NCBI GenBank assembly: GCA_958445065.1
Contig: CAUCQW010000004.1
Coordinates: 62,001 to 126,000, forward strand
Direction: 5' to 3'
Origin: an uncultured Collinsella sp.
GTDB lineage: Bacteria > Actinomycetota > Coriobacteriia > Coriobacteriales > Coriobacteriaceae
Length of the DNA stretch: 64,000 nucleotides
How positions within the stretch are numbered: position 1 is the stretch's first letter; each line of letters opens with the position of its first letter. Positions 51,541 to 60,368 of the stretch are shown here, in pieces. Made by a program: the position numbers and the translations under genes. The notes under the pieces are model-generated. The model had not been told where the DNA came from. It was given only the letters and a program-made list of their open reading frames with translations, and searched no databases.

Positions 51541-53658
51541 ATGGCATCTGCTTTGGAGCGTGACGGTCGCGCCTTGGTGACCACATGCGGGGGATGCTAT
51601 GCCGATTGCGCCTTTGCGGCACACGTTGAGGACGGTCGCGTGGTGGCCGAGTTGCCGGTGCCGGGGCATCCGTGCGCGGCGCGTGCCCTGTGCGCCCGCG
51701 GACGGCATCGCCTGGCAATGCCGTTTGACGAGCGTGACCGGATTTTGCATCCCATGCGACGCCGCCAGGATGGCTCGGGGTTCGATGCGATTTCGTGGGA
51801 CGAGGCGTTCGCGCAGATCGCAGCGCGCCTTGGGGAGATTGTCGACGGGCATGGTCCGCGCGCGTTGGGCATGACGCTCGGCGTGCCCTCGTTCGACCGC
51901 TACTGGGCGTATCGCTTTATGCATGCGCTTGGTTCGCCCAACGTGTACGGTGCCGATGGCGCCTGCGAGGTAAGCCGTCTCACCGGCTGGGAGCACAGCC
52001 TGGGCTATAGCCCCGCCTCCGACCTTGCGCATACCGATTGCATCATGTACCTGGGGCGTTCCATTGTCGATTCGTCGACGATGGGGGCCGTTGATACGCT
52101 CAACGATGCCCGTCGACGTGGGGCGAAGATTATCGTGGTCGACCCCCGGCGCAGTGGCTCGGCTGCGCTTGCCGACCGCTGGCTGCGCGTGCGCCCGGGC
52201 TGCGACTTGGCGCTGCTGTTGGGTATTGCCCATGTGTTGATTGCCGAGGACCTGTACGACCACGAGTTCGTGACCCGCTATACCACGGGCTTTGACGAGC
52301 TGGCGCAGGCGTCCCGTGCTTGGTCGCCCGAGTGGGCCGAGTCGATGTGCGACGTGCCGGCCGCAGAGATCGCCGCCACGGCGCGCGATCTAGCTGCCGC
52401 CGCGCCTGCTGCCGTGGTGGACGCTGGCTTTCATGGCGGCATCGGCATCGCGTATGCCAACAGTACCCAGACGGCGCGAGCTATCTGCATGGTCGATGTG
52501 CTGCTGGGCTGCATCGGACACGCAGGCGGCGCGCTCAATCCACCTGCACCGCTTGTGCTGGGCGACCTTGATCCCGCACGTTTTGCGACGCCGCCGGTGC
52601 CGCGTGAGCCTAAGTTGGGGTCCGAGCACTATCCGCTCGTTGATCCGGTGCGCGGCCTGTGCACGACCATCGGTCAGTCGATTCTGGCCGGGGACCTGCG
52701 CGGGCTGATCGTTTACGCTAGCAATCCCGGCGCGGGCTATGGCAACGCCGGGGCGTGGCTATCGATTCTGGAACAGCTCGACTTGCTCGTGACGATTGAT
52801 ATTCGCTGGTCCGAGACAGCGCGTGCTTCTGACTTCGTGCTGCCCGACGTGACGTATCTGGAGGCCGACCGCGGTGTGGGCACAGTCGTGGGCGCCAATG
52901 ATTCGCGCGTGTTCTACCGCAACGCCGTGCTGCCTGTGCAGCATGACGGCACACGTCCCGGTCGGGAGATTTTTGCCGGTCTGGCGCAGGCGTGTGGCGT
53001 GGGCGAGTACTTCCAGTTTACGTCTGACGACCTGGCGGCTGCCCAGGTGGCGCCGTTTGGAATTGACCTCGCTGCGCTCAAGGAGCGCGGCTGGGCCGAC
53101 ACGGGTGTTGCGTTGCCGTCGCGTACGGGCGAGCCGGCGATTCCCTTGGATGGCGGTAAAATTGCGCTGGCAAGCGACATATGGGAACGAGTCGGCATGG
53201 GTCGTGTGCCCAACTGGATTGCGCCCATGGTGGAGCCGGGCCCGGGGATGTTTCGCCTCATTAGCGGTAACCGTCCCTTTGAGTCGCACACTTCGCGAAG
53301 GCTTGCGGCCCAAGGTGCCGCCGAGGCTGGATCGGACCTGGATGCCGTGCAGATGAATGCCGATGCTGCTGCGCACATGGGCATCGCCGACGGCGAGATC
53401 GTCGAGCTCGTGAGCGATATGGGCCGCGACCGCGTGCGCGTGGAGACGACGCCGTATCTGCATCCGGCGTGCATCTTTACGTCAGCCGCCCCCGGCGGAC
53501 GTTCGTTTGGCGCCGATGCCGGCGGCGCTCAAGCCTTGGGCGTGGGCCCGCTCGACCATACGCCGCTGCGTTGGGACCCGTTGACGGGTGCCGCGCTCAC
53601 CCAGGAAAACGCCGTTCGCGTGGAAAAGATCGCGGCGCGCGAGGATAATAGCGATTGA
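51541..53658 (+). CDS. Molybdopterin-dependent oxidoreductase (DMSO reductase superfamily)
   Basis: 705 aa. N-terminal [4Fe-4S] ligands CGGCYADC plus a later Cys (CARG); MGD-binding blocks IIVVDPRRSGSAALAD and IYASNPGAG-like (IVYASNPGAGYGNAG). The position of the molybdenum ligand appears to be Cys (YGADGACEVSRL), not Sec or Ser. No Fe-S or membrane partner is adjacent and there is no Tat signal, so it is probably cytoplasmic. It resembles formate dehydrogenase/thiosulfate reductase-like catalytic subunits, but the substrate is unknown. The ATG at 51541 has GAAAGGGG about 8 nt upstream. It lies between the formate hydrogenlyase locus and selA. Confidence 0.82.
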   Translation: MASALERDGRALVTTCGGCYADCAFAAHVEDGRVVAELPVPGHPCAARALCARGRHRLAMPFDERDRILHPMRRRQDGSGFDAISWDEAFAQIAARLGEIVDGHGPRALGMTLGVPSFDRYWAYRFMHALGSPNVYGADGACEVSRLTGWEHSLGYSPASDLAHTDCIMYLGRSIVDSSTMGAVDTLNDARRRGAKIIVVDPRRSGSAALADRWLRVRPGCDLALLLGIAHVLIAEDLYDHEFVTRYTTGFDELAQASRAWSPEWAESMCDVPAAEIAATARDLAAAAPAAVVDAGFHGGIGIAYANSTQTARAICMVDVLLGCIGHAGGALNPPAPLVLGDLDPARFATPPVPREPKLGSEHYPLVDPVRGLCTTIGQSILAGDLRGLIVYASNPGAGYGNAGAWLSILEQLDLLVTIDIRWSETARASDFVLPDVTYLEADRGVGTVVGANDSRVFYRNAVLPVQHDGTRPGREIFAGLAQACGVGEYFQFTSDDLAAAQVAPFGIDLAALKERGWADTGVALPSRTGEPAIPLDGGKIALASDIWERVGMGRVPNWIAPMVEPGPGMFRLISGNRPFESHTSRRLAAQGAAEAGSDLDAVQMNADAAAHMGIADGEIVELVSDMGRDRVRVETTPYLHPACIFTSAAPGGRSFGADAGGAQALGVGPLDHTPLRWDPLTGAALTQENAVRVEKIAAREDNSD

Positions 53659-53734
53659 TTGACTCAGCCGATCGAATTGGCTGATAGTTTGACGTTCGAA
53701 CGATTGATTCACCTTTGGTTTTGAAAGGCCGCAC

Positions 53735-55192
53735 ATGAGCGATAGCCAGAACATGTCCGATGAGGTGCGCGCCCGCCTGCGCGCCATTCCCTCCGTCAAC
53801 GAGCTGCTCGCCGAGTGGCCGGTAGTGAAGGCGGCGGGAGAGACCTGCGACGCGGTGGTGCATGCCGCCGTCACGGCCGAGCTCGACGAGGAACGCGCCG
53901 CCATTCGCGCCGGCGTTGCCCCGCGCTCTAAGCGCGACCTGGCCTCGGCCATCGAGTGGCGTGCGCACCGCTCCGCGTTGCCGAGCCTGCGCCCCGCCGT
54001 CAACGCCACGGGTGTGGTCATCCATACCAACTTGGGCCGCGCCCCGCTCGCGGAGTCGGCGGCAAGGGCCGTGGCCGAGGTCGCGCGCGGGTACAGCACG
54101 CTCGAGTACAGCGTGGACACCTGTTCGCGCGGGTCGCGCAAGGAGCACGCCGCGCAGCTGATTCGCTCGCTCACCGGTGCCGAGGACGCGCTCGTGGTCA
54201 ACAACAATGCCGCCGCGGTGCTGCTGGTGCTGGCGACCCATGCCGCAGGCAAAGAGGTCATCGTCAGCCGCGGCGAGCTTGTCGAGATCGGCGGCAGCTT
54301 CCGCATCCCCGATGTCATGGCGGCTTCGGGCGCCAAACTCGTCGAGGTCGGCGCCACCAACCGCACGTACTTGGGCGACTACGAGCGCGCCATCACGCCC
54401 GATACGGCGATGATCCTTAAGGTCCATCCTTCTAACTATCGCATCGAGGGTTTTCACGAGGAAGTCGGCTCTCGGGAGCTTGCCGCTCTGGCCCACAAGC
54501 ATGGCCTGCTGTTCTACGAGGACCAGGGGTCGGGCGCGCTGTTGCCCGATGACATCCTGGTGCGCGGCGGCGAAGAAACCACGCCGGCTTCGGTAGCGGC
54601 GGGGCTCGATCTGGTGTCGTGCTCGGGCGATAAACTGCTCGGTGCCGCACAGGCGGGCATTATCATGGGTCGTCGCAATCTGGTCCAGGCTTGTGGGTCG
54701 CATCCGCTTATGCGCGCCCTGCGCCCGGGCAAACTGGCTCTGTCGGCGCTCGAGGCCACGCTGCGTATCTACATGGACGGCGCCGATGTTGCCCATCGCG
54801 ATATTCCGGTGCTCAGCATGCTTACGCTACCGCAGGCCCATTTGGAACGACGTGCCCGCAAGCTGCGCGATCGTATGGTCGCCGGGCTCGATAAGGCGGG
54901 TTGCCCGTGCGCCGTGCAGGTGGAGATCGTCGAGGAATCGTCGACCCCCGGTGGCGGCTCGCTGCCTACTGTGGAGCTGCCCACGATGTGCGTTGCCGTG
55001 CGTCTTGTTGACGCGCGCCTGACGGTCGATGCGCTCAAGCGCTCGCTCATCCAGGACTTCGATACGCCGGTCGTCACGCGCGCCTCGCACGACCTCATTT
55101 TGTTTGACGTCCGTACGCTTGTGGGCGACCGCGATATCGAGACGGCGGCATCGACGCTCGTCGCGTGCGTTGAGAAGGCGATTGCTCGATGA
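53735..55192 (+). CDS. selA: L-seryl-tRNA(Sec) selenium transferase
   Basis: 485 aa. PLP enzyme that turns Ser-tRNA(Sec) into Sec-tRNA(Sec) using selenophosphate. The PLP Lys is in SCSGDKLLGAAQAG; NATGVVIHTNLGRAPL and EDQGSGALL are SelA blocks. The N-terminal ~60 residues form the tRNA-binding domain. GAAAGG precedes the ATG. Overlaps selB by four bases (ATGA). Confidence 0.97.
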   Translation: MSDSQNMSDEVRARLRAIPSVNELLAEWPVVKAAGETCDAVVHAAVTAELDEERAAIRAGVAPRSKRDLASAIEWRAHRSALPSLRPAVNATGVVIHTNLGRAPLAESAARAVAEVARGYSTLEYSVDTCSRGSRKEHAAQLIRSLTGAEDALVVNNNAAAVLLVLATHAAGKEVIVSRGELVEIGGSFRIPDVMAASGAKLVEVGATNRTYLGDYERAITPDTAMILKVHPSNYRIEGFHEEVGSRELAALAHKHGLLFYEDQGSGALLPDDILVRGGEETTPASVAAGLDLVSCSGDKLLGAAQAGIIMGRRNLVQACGSHPLMRALRPGKLALSALEATLRIYMDGADVAHRDIPVLSMLTLPQAHLERRARKLRDRMVAGLDKAGCPCAVQVEIVEESSTPGGGSLPTVELPTMCVAVRLVDARLTVDALKRSLIQDFDTPVVTRASHDLILFDVRTLVGDRDIETAASTLVACVEKAIAR

Positions 55193-57156
55193 GTGAGGTT
55201 CAAACGCTCGTGGAGTGCCCCGTTATCGTTGGCACGGCGGGTCACGTTGACCACGGTAAGTCGGCACTGATCGAGGCGCTGACCGGCAAGAATCCCGATC
55301 GCCTTGAAGTCGAGCGTCGCCGCGGCATGACCGTTGAGCTTGGCTTTGGCGAGCTGGCGCTGCCGAGTGGCAAGATCGTTGGCCTGGTTGACGTGCCGGG
55401 CCACGCGCATTACTTACGCGCCATGGTGCAGGGTGCGACGGGCATTGATGTTGCCGTGCTGGTGGTCTCTGCCGTTGAGGGCGTAATGCCGCAGACCCGC
55501 GAGCACGTGCATGTGCTGGAGCTGCTGGGCGTCACGCATATGGTGGTGGCGCTGACGATGTGTGACCTGGCCGATGCCGAGATGACCGAGCTTGCCGAGC
55601 TCGATGTCGATGACTTTTTGTCGGGTACCGTGTTTGCGGGCGCGCCGATTGTGCCCGTGTCGTCTAAGACGGGCGAGGGGATCGACGGGCTGCTTGCGGT
55701 GCTCGACGAGCAGGTAAGCGCCTGCTGGGATGCCTGCCGCGACCGTGCCGAGCGCACCGATGCCGCGCCGCGCCTGCCGATTGACCGCTGCTTTACGATT
55801 AAGGGCGTCGGCACTGTCGTAACGGGAACGCTGCACGATGCGTCGGTTGCGGTGGGCGATGAGCTGATGGCTTTGCCGTCGCGTACGGTCTGTCGCGTGC
55901 GCGGGATTCAGGTGCATGGCGATACGCCGCGCGCGCTGCCTGGTCAGCGTGTGGCGCTCAACCTAGTTGGTGACGGTGTCGCGGCGCTTGACCGTGGCGA
56001 GATGCTGGGCGTGGCGGACCGCTTTGGCCAGACGTTGCGCTTTATGATGACGTTCACCTACCTGGGCCGCGAGGGCACCAAGCCGCGCGTGCTCGAGTCG
56101 GGTGCGCGTGTGCATGTGATGGCCGGCACGGCCGAGGTCGTCGGCCGCATCATGCTTTTGGAGGGCGAGGCCCCCATGGCGGTGGGCGAGACCCGTACCG
56201 TGCAGGTGCGATTGGAGGAGCCGCTGCCGCTGCGCGCCGGAGACCATGCCGTGGTGCTGTCGTATTCGCCCGTTATGCTTATTGGCGGCGGGCGCGTGCT
56301 GCTTTCGCGCTGCCGTCGCTCGCGCGAGCTTGCTGAAGGGGAGCGTGCACTGTATACGGCGCTCGAGTCCGGTGATATCGCGGGCGGTGTGGGCGCATGG
56401 CTGGCGCTGCAGACGCTGCCGGTTACGACGGTTGATGTCGCAGAGGCTTTGGATCTTGGTGCCGGCGAGGTCGATGCCGCACTGCGCGGGTTGGTGACGC
56501 AGGGCTCCGTTTGCAAGCTTGTCGTGGGCGATGCGGACCTCTATGCGGACACCGTGGTGCTGGACGCCGCGATGGATGCACTGGCGGCGACCCTGTCAGC
56601 CATGCACGCGGCGGCTCCCAAGGAGACGGGCTTTACGCCCGGCGCCGTTGCCCATGCTGCCTGGCTTGCCGCCGATGAAGGCGTTGCCGCGGCTCTGATT
56701 GCCGAGGGCTGCGCGCGTGGCGTATGCGCTGCCGAGGGGGCCGAGGTGTTCGACCCGCACTCGGCCGCCGCGGCGGCACGCGTGGTGCGCGAGGCCTGCG
56801 AACGTATCGTTGCCTTGCTGGACGAAGCCGGCCTCGATGCGCCGACGCTGCCCGAGGTTGGCGAGCAGTTGCAGCTCGATCGCGACACCATGACGCGTGC
56901 CCTGCGCGAGCTTTCGCTCAACCGTTCCATCGTGAAGATCGAGCGTGACGTTGCCTTGTCCGCCACCGTGGAGTCGCATGCGCGCGAGCTTGTCGCCGCC
57001 GCTATCGAGGCTGCCGGGGGCGCTGCCACCACGAGCGCCCTGCGCGAGGCGCTGGGTGTGTCGCGCAAACGTGCCATCAGCATCTTGGAGCACCTGGATG
57101 CCGTGCGCTTTACGGTGCTCGACAAGGATGCCGGCGGCCTGAGGTCCCTGCGCTAG
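55189..57156 (+). CDS. selB: Selenocysteine-specific translation elongation factor
   Basis: 655 aa. EF-Tu-like GTPase: G1 GTAGHVDHGKS (residues 15-25), G3 DVPGHAHY, G4 as TMCDLAD. The C-terminal ~250 residues carry the winged-helix repeats that bind the SECIS hairpin; the last reads TTSALREALGVSRKRAISILEHLD. Delivers Sec-tRNA(Sec) to the UGA codons of fdhF and selD in this window. Confidence 0.97.
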   Translation: MSEVQTLVECPVIVGTAGHVDHGKSALIEALTGKNPDRLEVERRRGMTVELGFGELALPSGKIVGLVDVPGHAHYLRAMVQGATGIDVAVLVVSAVEGVMPQTREHVHVLELLGVTHMVVALTMCDLADAEMTELAELDVDDFLSGTVFAGAPIVPVSSKTGEGIDGLLAVLDEQVSACWDACRDRAERTDAAPRLPIDRCFTIKGVGTVVTGTLHDASVAVGDELMALPSRTVCRVRGIQVHGDTPRALPGQRVALNLVGDGVAALDRGEMLGVADRFGQTLRFMMTFTYLGREGTKPRVLESGARVHVMAGTAEVVGRIMLLEGEAPMAVGETRTVQVRLEEPLPLRAGDHAVVLSYSPVMLIGGGRVLLSRCRRSRELAEGERALYTALESGDIAGGVGAWLALQTLPVTTVDVAEALDLGAGEVDAALRGLVTQGSVCKLVVGDADLYADTVVLDAAMDALAATLSAMHAAAPKETGFTPGAVAHAAWLAADEGVAAALIAEGCARGVCAAEGAEVFDPHSAAAAARVVREACERIVALLDEAGLDAPTLPEVGEQLQLDRDTMTRALRELSLNRSIVKIERDVALSATVESHARELVAAAIEAAGGAATTSALREALGVSRKRAISILEHLDAVRFTVLDKDAGGLRSLR

Positions 57157-57181
57157 GCCGGTCACTCGCTCCCGCCTCCTC

Positions 57182-57248
57182 AGTTGCGGTGAAATAGTTC
57201 CTATTTGGAGGCTTTGGCAGCAAATACAGGAACTATTCCACCGCAACT
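57182..57248. repeat. Palindromic repeat B, copy 4
   Basis: 21-bp inverted repeat with one mismatch (57182-57202 with 57228-57248), starting AGTTGCGGTGAAATAGTTCC. The inner arm (TAGTTCCT/AGGAACTA) is different from the other copies but still pairs. Between selB and the tRNA-Sec gene. Confidence 0.85.
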
Positions 57249-57262
57249 TCTTGTTCGTCTTT

Positions 57263-57293
57263 TTGGGATGGAGCCGTTTCGGTTTGGTAAAAT
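57263..57293 (+). promoter_or_regulatory. Candidate promoter of the tRNA-Sec gene
   Basis: TTGGGA, 19-bp spacer, TAAAAT, 12 bp before the tRNA. The -10 is good; the -35 and spacing are poor. Confidence 0.4.
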
Positions 57294-57305
57294 ACCTCCG
57301 CACTT

Positions 57306-57402
57306 GGGAACGGATGGGCTCCGGTGGGTTCCGCGGTCCTCAAAACCGTTGCGAGGCGTGCAAAACGTCTTGGATGTGTTCGATTCACATACGTTCCCGC
57401 CA
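57306..57402 (+). tRNA. selC: tRNA-Sec (TCA)
   Basis: 97 nt with encoded CCA. Acceptor GGGAACG/CGTTCCC with discriminator G, a 6-bp D-stem closing a CGGT loop (CTCCGGTG as in E. coli selC), anticodon loop CCTCAAA (anticodon TCA at 57340-57342), a long variable arm, and T-arm ATGTG-TTCGATT-CACAT. The eighth acceptor pair of bacterial Sec tRNAs would be G-A here. Directly after selAB, completing the decoding set. Confidence 0.93.
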
Positions 57403-57556
57403 TACGCTACCAGCGCTTTTGTGCTCGCGGTCTTGCTGCGTGCCGCAAAGGCGCTGTTTTGTTTTTGCACGAGCTTTTCGTAGCGCTGCTATTTCGGTGG
57501 CTGTATTTAGCTTCGTGCACCGGGTTTCGAGCATGCCGATGGAGGTGTTTTGCCGT

Positions 57557-58189
57557 ATGACTACCGTAAGACGTGCCGATCTTTCTTGTGTCGTCCAGGC
57601 GGGCGGGCTGTCCTCGCGCATGGGCTGCGATAAGGCGCGCATGGCGTTTTGCGGCGAGCCGCTCATCGAGCGCGTGCTGGGCCGGCTGGCGCCAGTTGCC
57701 GGCGAGTTGGTCGTGACGACGTCGCGTCCCAGCGAGCTTGCCTATCTTGAGGAGCGCACGTTTGGCGGCCTGGTGCCGCGTGTGGTGGCGGACCTTGAAG
57801 GCTCGGCAGGCGCCATGCGCGGCATCGCGAGCTCGTTGGCTGCGGCTCGGCTGCCGCTCGTGGCGATCGTTGCCTGCGATATGCCGTTTGTCTCGCCGGA
57901 ACTCATCGGCACGCTTGCCGATCATGTTGAGGCCGAGGCGCTCGATGTGTGCGTGCCGCGCGAGGAGCGGGGGATTGAGCCGCTTTGCGCCGTCTGGCGC
58001 CGTGACGCGTGTGCGCCGGTTGCCCAAGAGCTGCTCTCCTGCGACCGACAGCGCATTCGCTGCCTGATCAATCGCGTTCAGGCTGGTTATATGGACGAGC
58101 CTCAGATTGTCGCGGTCGCCGGCTCGACGCTCTGCTTCGAGAACGTCAATACGCCCGAGGAGTTTGCGGCGGCCGAGTTACTCGCCTAG
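57557..58189 (+). CDS. mobA: Molybdenum cofactor guanylyltransferase
   Basis: 210 aa. Adds GMP to molybdopterin to form MGD. Nucleotidyltransferase signature VVQAGGLSSRMGCDKARM near the N-terminus and VACDMPFVSPELI with the metal-binding Asp. The ATG at 57557 has GGAGGT about 10 nt upstream; in-frame ATGs at 57533 and 57539 are possible. An open frame runs upstream through the tRNA-Sec gene and is not coding. MGD is the cofactor of FdhF and of the 51541 enzyme. Confidence 0.88.
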   Translation: MTTVRRADLSCVVQAGGLSSRMGCDKARMAFCGEPLIERVLGRLAPVAGELVVTTSRPSELAYLEERTFGGLVPRVVADLEGSAGAMRGIASSLAAARLPLVAIVACDMPFVSPELIGTLADHVEAEALDVCVPREERGIEPLCAVWRRDACAPVAQELLSCDRQRIRCLINRVQAGYMDEPQIVAVAGSTLCFENVNTPEEFAAAELLA

Positions 58190-58204
58190 ACGATTGGAGT
58201 TGCC

Positions 58205-58600
58205 ATGTCTCACGATATTTGCCCCGATACCGGGGAACCTTGCACTTGCGACGGGTCCGAACCCTGTACCTGCGGTTGCGGTGGCTGCGGACATACTGCG
58301 GAAGAGGAAGCGGCCGCCGCGGCGTATCGTGATGCACACCGCGAAGGCCCGTCCGGTGATGCTCTCGACCATGAACGTAAGATCATCGTTTCGTTCGATA
58401 GCACCTTCGATGTGATGGAATGCGAACAGCTGTGTCTTGCCGCCGGTGTGCCCGGGCGCATCATGCCGCTGCCCGGCTCCATTACCGCCGGCTGCGGGCT
58501 GTGCTGGGCCATGCCGTTCTCGGGCGATGCGCTCGCGGCCTTCCGCACTGCCACCGAAGGCCGCATAACCCCCGCCGACTACCATCAGCTCTTCCTCTAA
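58205..58600 (+). CDS. DUF3343 protein with Cys-rich N-terminal tail
   Basis: 131 aa. Residues 1-30 contain eight Cys and one terminal His (CPDTGEPCTCDGSEPC, then CGCGGCGH), a likely metal- or selenium-binding tail. After a short Glu/Ala linker, the DUF3343 domain (from about residue 58) repeats the pattern of the 30273 protein: CEQLCLAAGVPGRIMPLPG and AGCGLCWAMP, with one extra Cys. 15 bp after mobA, so co-transcribed. Possible selenium or metal carrier; inferred from family and context. Confidence 0.82.
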   Translation: MSHDICPDTGEPCTCDGSEPCTCGCGGCGHTAEEEAAAAAYRDAHREGPSGDALDHERKIIVSFDSTFDVMECEQLCLAAGVPGRIMPLPGSITAGCGLCWAMPFSGDALAAFRTATEGRITPADYHQLFL

Positions 58601-58857
58601 CCACCAACATCACCACAAAGGTGCCTGTCCCCAATGTGGTGGCTTGGAACACGTGGACGAAACAGGTTTGAAACACGGGTTTTGCATGTCAGGCACTCAA
58701 AAACGCCTCTACCTGCATCGTAATCAAAACGAAACATCTGCTCGTCGGCTTATGCGAAACTTTCCCGCAACAGTGCGATATTATCCATACACGATAAAGC
58801 TCGCGGCGCATGGGGCGCCGCGACCGACACTTTTCGTTTCCCATCATTGGAGGAAGC
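58601..58857. other. Intergenic region before gdhA
   Basis: Contains a small palindromic repeat (CACCACA / TGTGGTG, 58611-58641, around AAGGTGCCTGTCCCCA) of a third type, and a hairpin CGCGGCGC/GCGCCGCG (58803-58822) in the gdhA leader just before its ribosome binding site. No gene seen. Confidence 0.5.
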
Positions 58858-60213
58858 ATGAGCTACACGCAGAAAGTTCTCGAAGAGCTCAAGGCCCGCT
58901 ATCCCGAGCAGCCTGAGTTCATCCAGGCCGCGACCGAGATCCTCGGCACCATCCAGCCGGCGCTCGACGCCCACCCCGAGTACGAGGAGGCCGCCCTGCT
59001 GGAGCGCCTCGTCGAGCCCGAGCGCATCGTCATGTTCCGTGTTCCCTGGGTCGACGATCAGGGCAAAGTTCAGGTCAACCGCGGCTATCGCGTCGAGTTC
59101 AACTCTGCCATTGGACCCTACAAGGGCGGCCTGCGCTTTAACCCGACGGTCACCCTGGGTATGCTCAAGTTCCTGGGCCTGGAGCAGATCCTCAAGAACA
59201 GCCTGACCACCCTTCCCATGGGCGGCGGCAAGGGCGGCTCCGACTTTGACCCCAAGGGCAAGTCCAACAACGAGATCATGCACTTCTGCCAGTCCTTCAT
59301 GACCGAGCTCTATCGCCACATCGGCCCCAACACCGACGTTCCCGCCGGCGACCTGGGCGTTGGCGGCCGCGAGGTTGCCTACCTGTTCGGTCAGTACAAG
59401 CGCCTGACCAACGAGTGGACCGGCGTCCTCACCGGCAAGGGCCTCTCCTTTGGCGGCTCGCTTGCCCGTACCGAGGCCACCGGCTACGGCCTGGCCTACT
59501 TTGTGGACGAGTACCTCAAGAGCCGCGGTAACTCCTTCGAGGGCAAGAACGTCGTCGTTCATGGCTCCGGCAACGTCGCTATCTACGCCGTCCAGAAGGT
59601 CTCCCAGCTCGGCGGCAAGGTGCTGGCCTGCTCCGATACTCACGGCTGGGTCGAGGATCCCGACGGCATCGACTACACTGTGCTCGAGCACGTCTACAAC
59701 AAGAAGCGCTCCGGCCACGACAAGGGCGTTACGCTCGCTATGTACGTTGACGAGAAGCCCAACGCCGTGTGGCACGAGGGCGACGGCCGTGGCGTTTGGC
59801 AGCTGCCCTGCGACATCGCGCTGCCCTGCGCTCGCGAGAACACGCTGCTGCTCGAGGACGCCCAGGCGCTCGTCGCCAACGGCTGCAAGGTGGTCGGCGA
59901 GGGCGCGAACATGCCTACGACCATCGAGGCCACGACCTACTTCCAGGAGAACGGCGTCGCCTTTATGCCCGGTAAGGCTGCCAACGCCGGCGGCGTACTC
60001 GTGTCCGGCCTGGAGATGAGCCAGAACGCCGAGCACCTGTCCTGGACCTTCGAGGAGGTCGACGGCAAGCTCGAGCAGCTCATGCGCGGCATGTTCCACA
60101 ACGTGGACGACACCGCCAAGGAGTATGGCCAGGAGGGCAACTTTGTCATGGGCGCCAACATCGCTGGCTTCCTGAAGGTCGCCGACGCCATGCTCGCCCA
60201 GGGCGTCTGCTAA
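58858..60213 (+). CDS. gdhA: Glutamate dehydrogenase, NADP-type
   Basis: 451 aa, hexameric GDH type I. Interconverts 2-oxoglutarate plus ammonia and glutamate. Catalytic Lys region PMGGGKGGSDFDPKGKS near residues 120-136; GPYKGGLRF and Rossmann-like VVVHGSGNVAIYA. The ATG at 58858 has TTGGAGGAA 5 nt upstream. NADP preference is by similarity of length and family. Monocistronic. Confidence 0.95.
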   Translation: MSYTQKVLEELKARYPEQPEFIQAATEILGTIQPALDAHPEYEEAALLERLVEPERIVMFRVPWVDDQGKVQVNRGYRVEFNSAIGPYKGGLRFNPTVTLGMLKFLGLEQILKNSLTTLPMGGGKGGSDFDPKGKSNNEIMHFCQSFMTELYRHIGPNTDVPAGDLGVGGREVAYLFGQYKRLTNEWTGVLTGKGLSFGGSLARTEATGYGLAYFVDEYLKSRGNSFEGKNVVVHGSGNVAIYAVQKVSQLGGKVLACSDTHGWVEDPDGIDYTVLEHVYNKKRSGHDKGVTLAMYVDEKPNAVWHEGDGRGVWQLPCDIALPCARENTLLLEDAQALVANGCKVVGEGANMPTTIEATTYFQENGVAFMPGKAANAGGVLVSGLEMSQNAEHLSWTFEEVDGKLEQLMRGMFHNVDDTAKEYGQEGNFVMGANIAGFLKVADAMLAQGVC

Positions 60214-60238
60214 ATCTTCGCTCGACATAGCATCGTAG

Positions 60239-60273
60239 AAGGCTCCCAGTCATCTTGGCTGGGAGCCTTTTTT
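60239..60273 (+). terminator. Terminator after gdhA
   Basis: 11-bp stem AAGGCTCCCAG / CTGGGAGCCTT, then TTTT. Confidence 0.93.
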
Positions 60274-60368
60274 GATCCGTTGGGGACGGAGGAAAACGGA
60301 TCATTTTGTCTCGGCATGAGTTGCGGCCCCTCGTTTGGTACACTTAAAAGTACTGGACAAGTGGAGAG

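Noticed and set aside
57251-57556. N-terminal extension of mobA back to 57251
   Set aside because: It would translate through the tRNA-Sec gene; the MobA family begins near the ATG at 57557.
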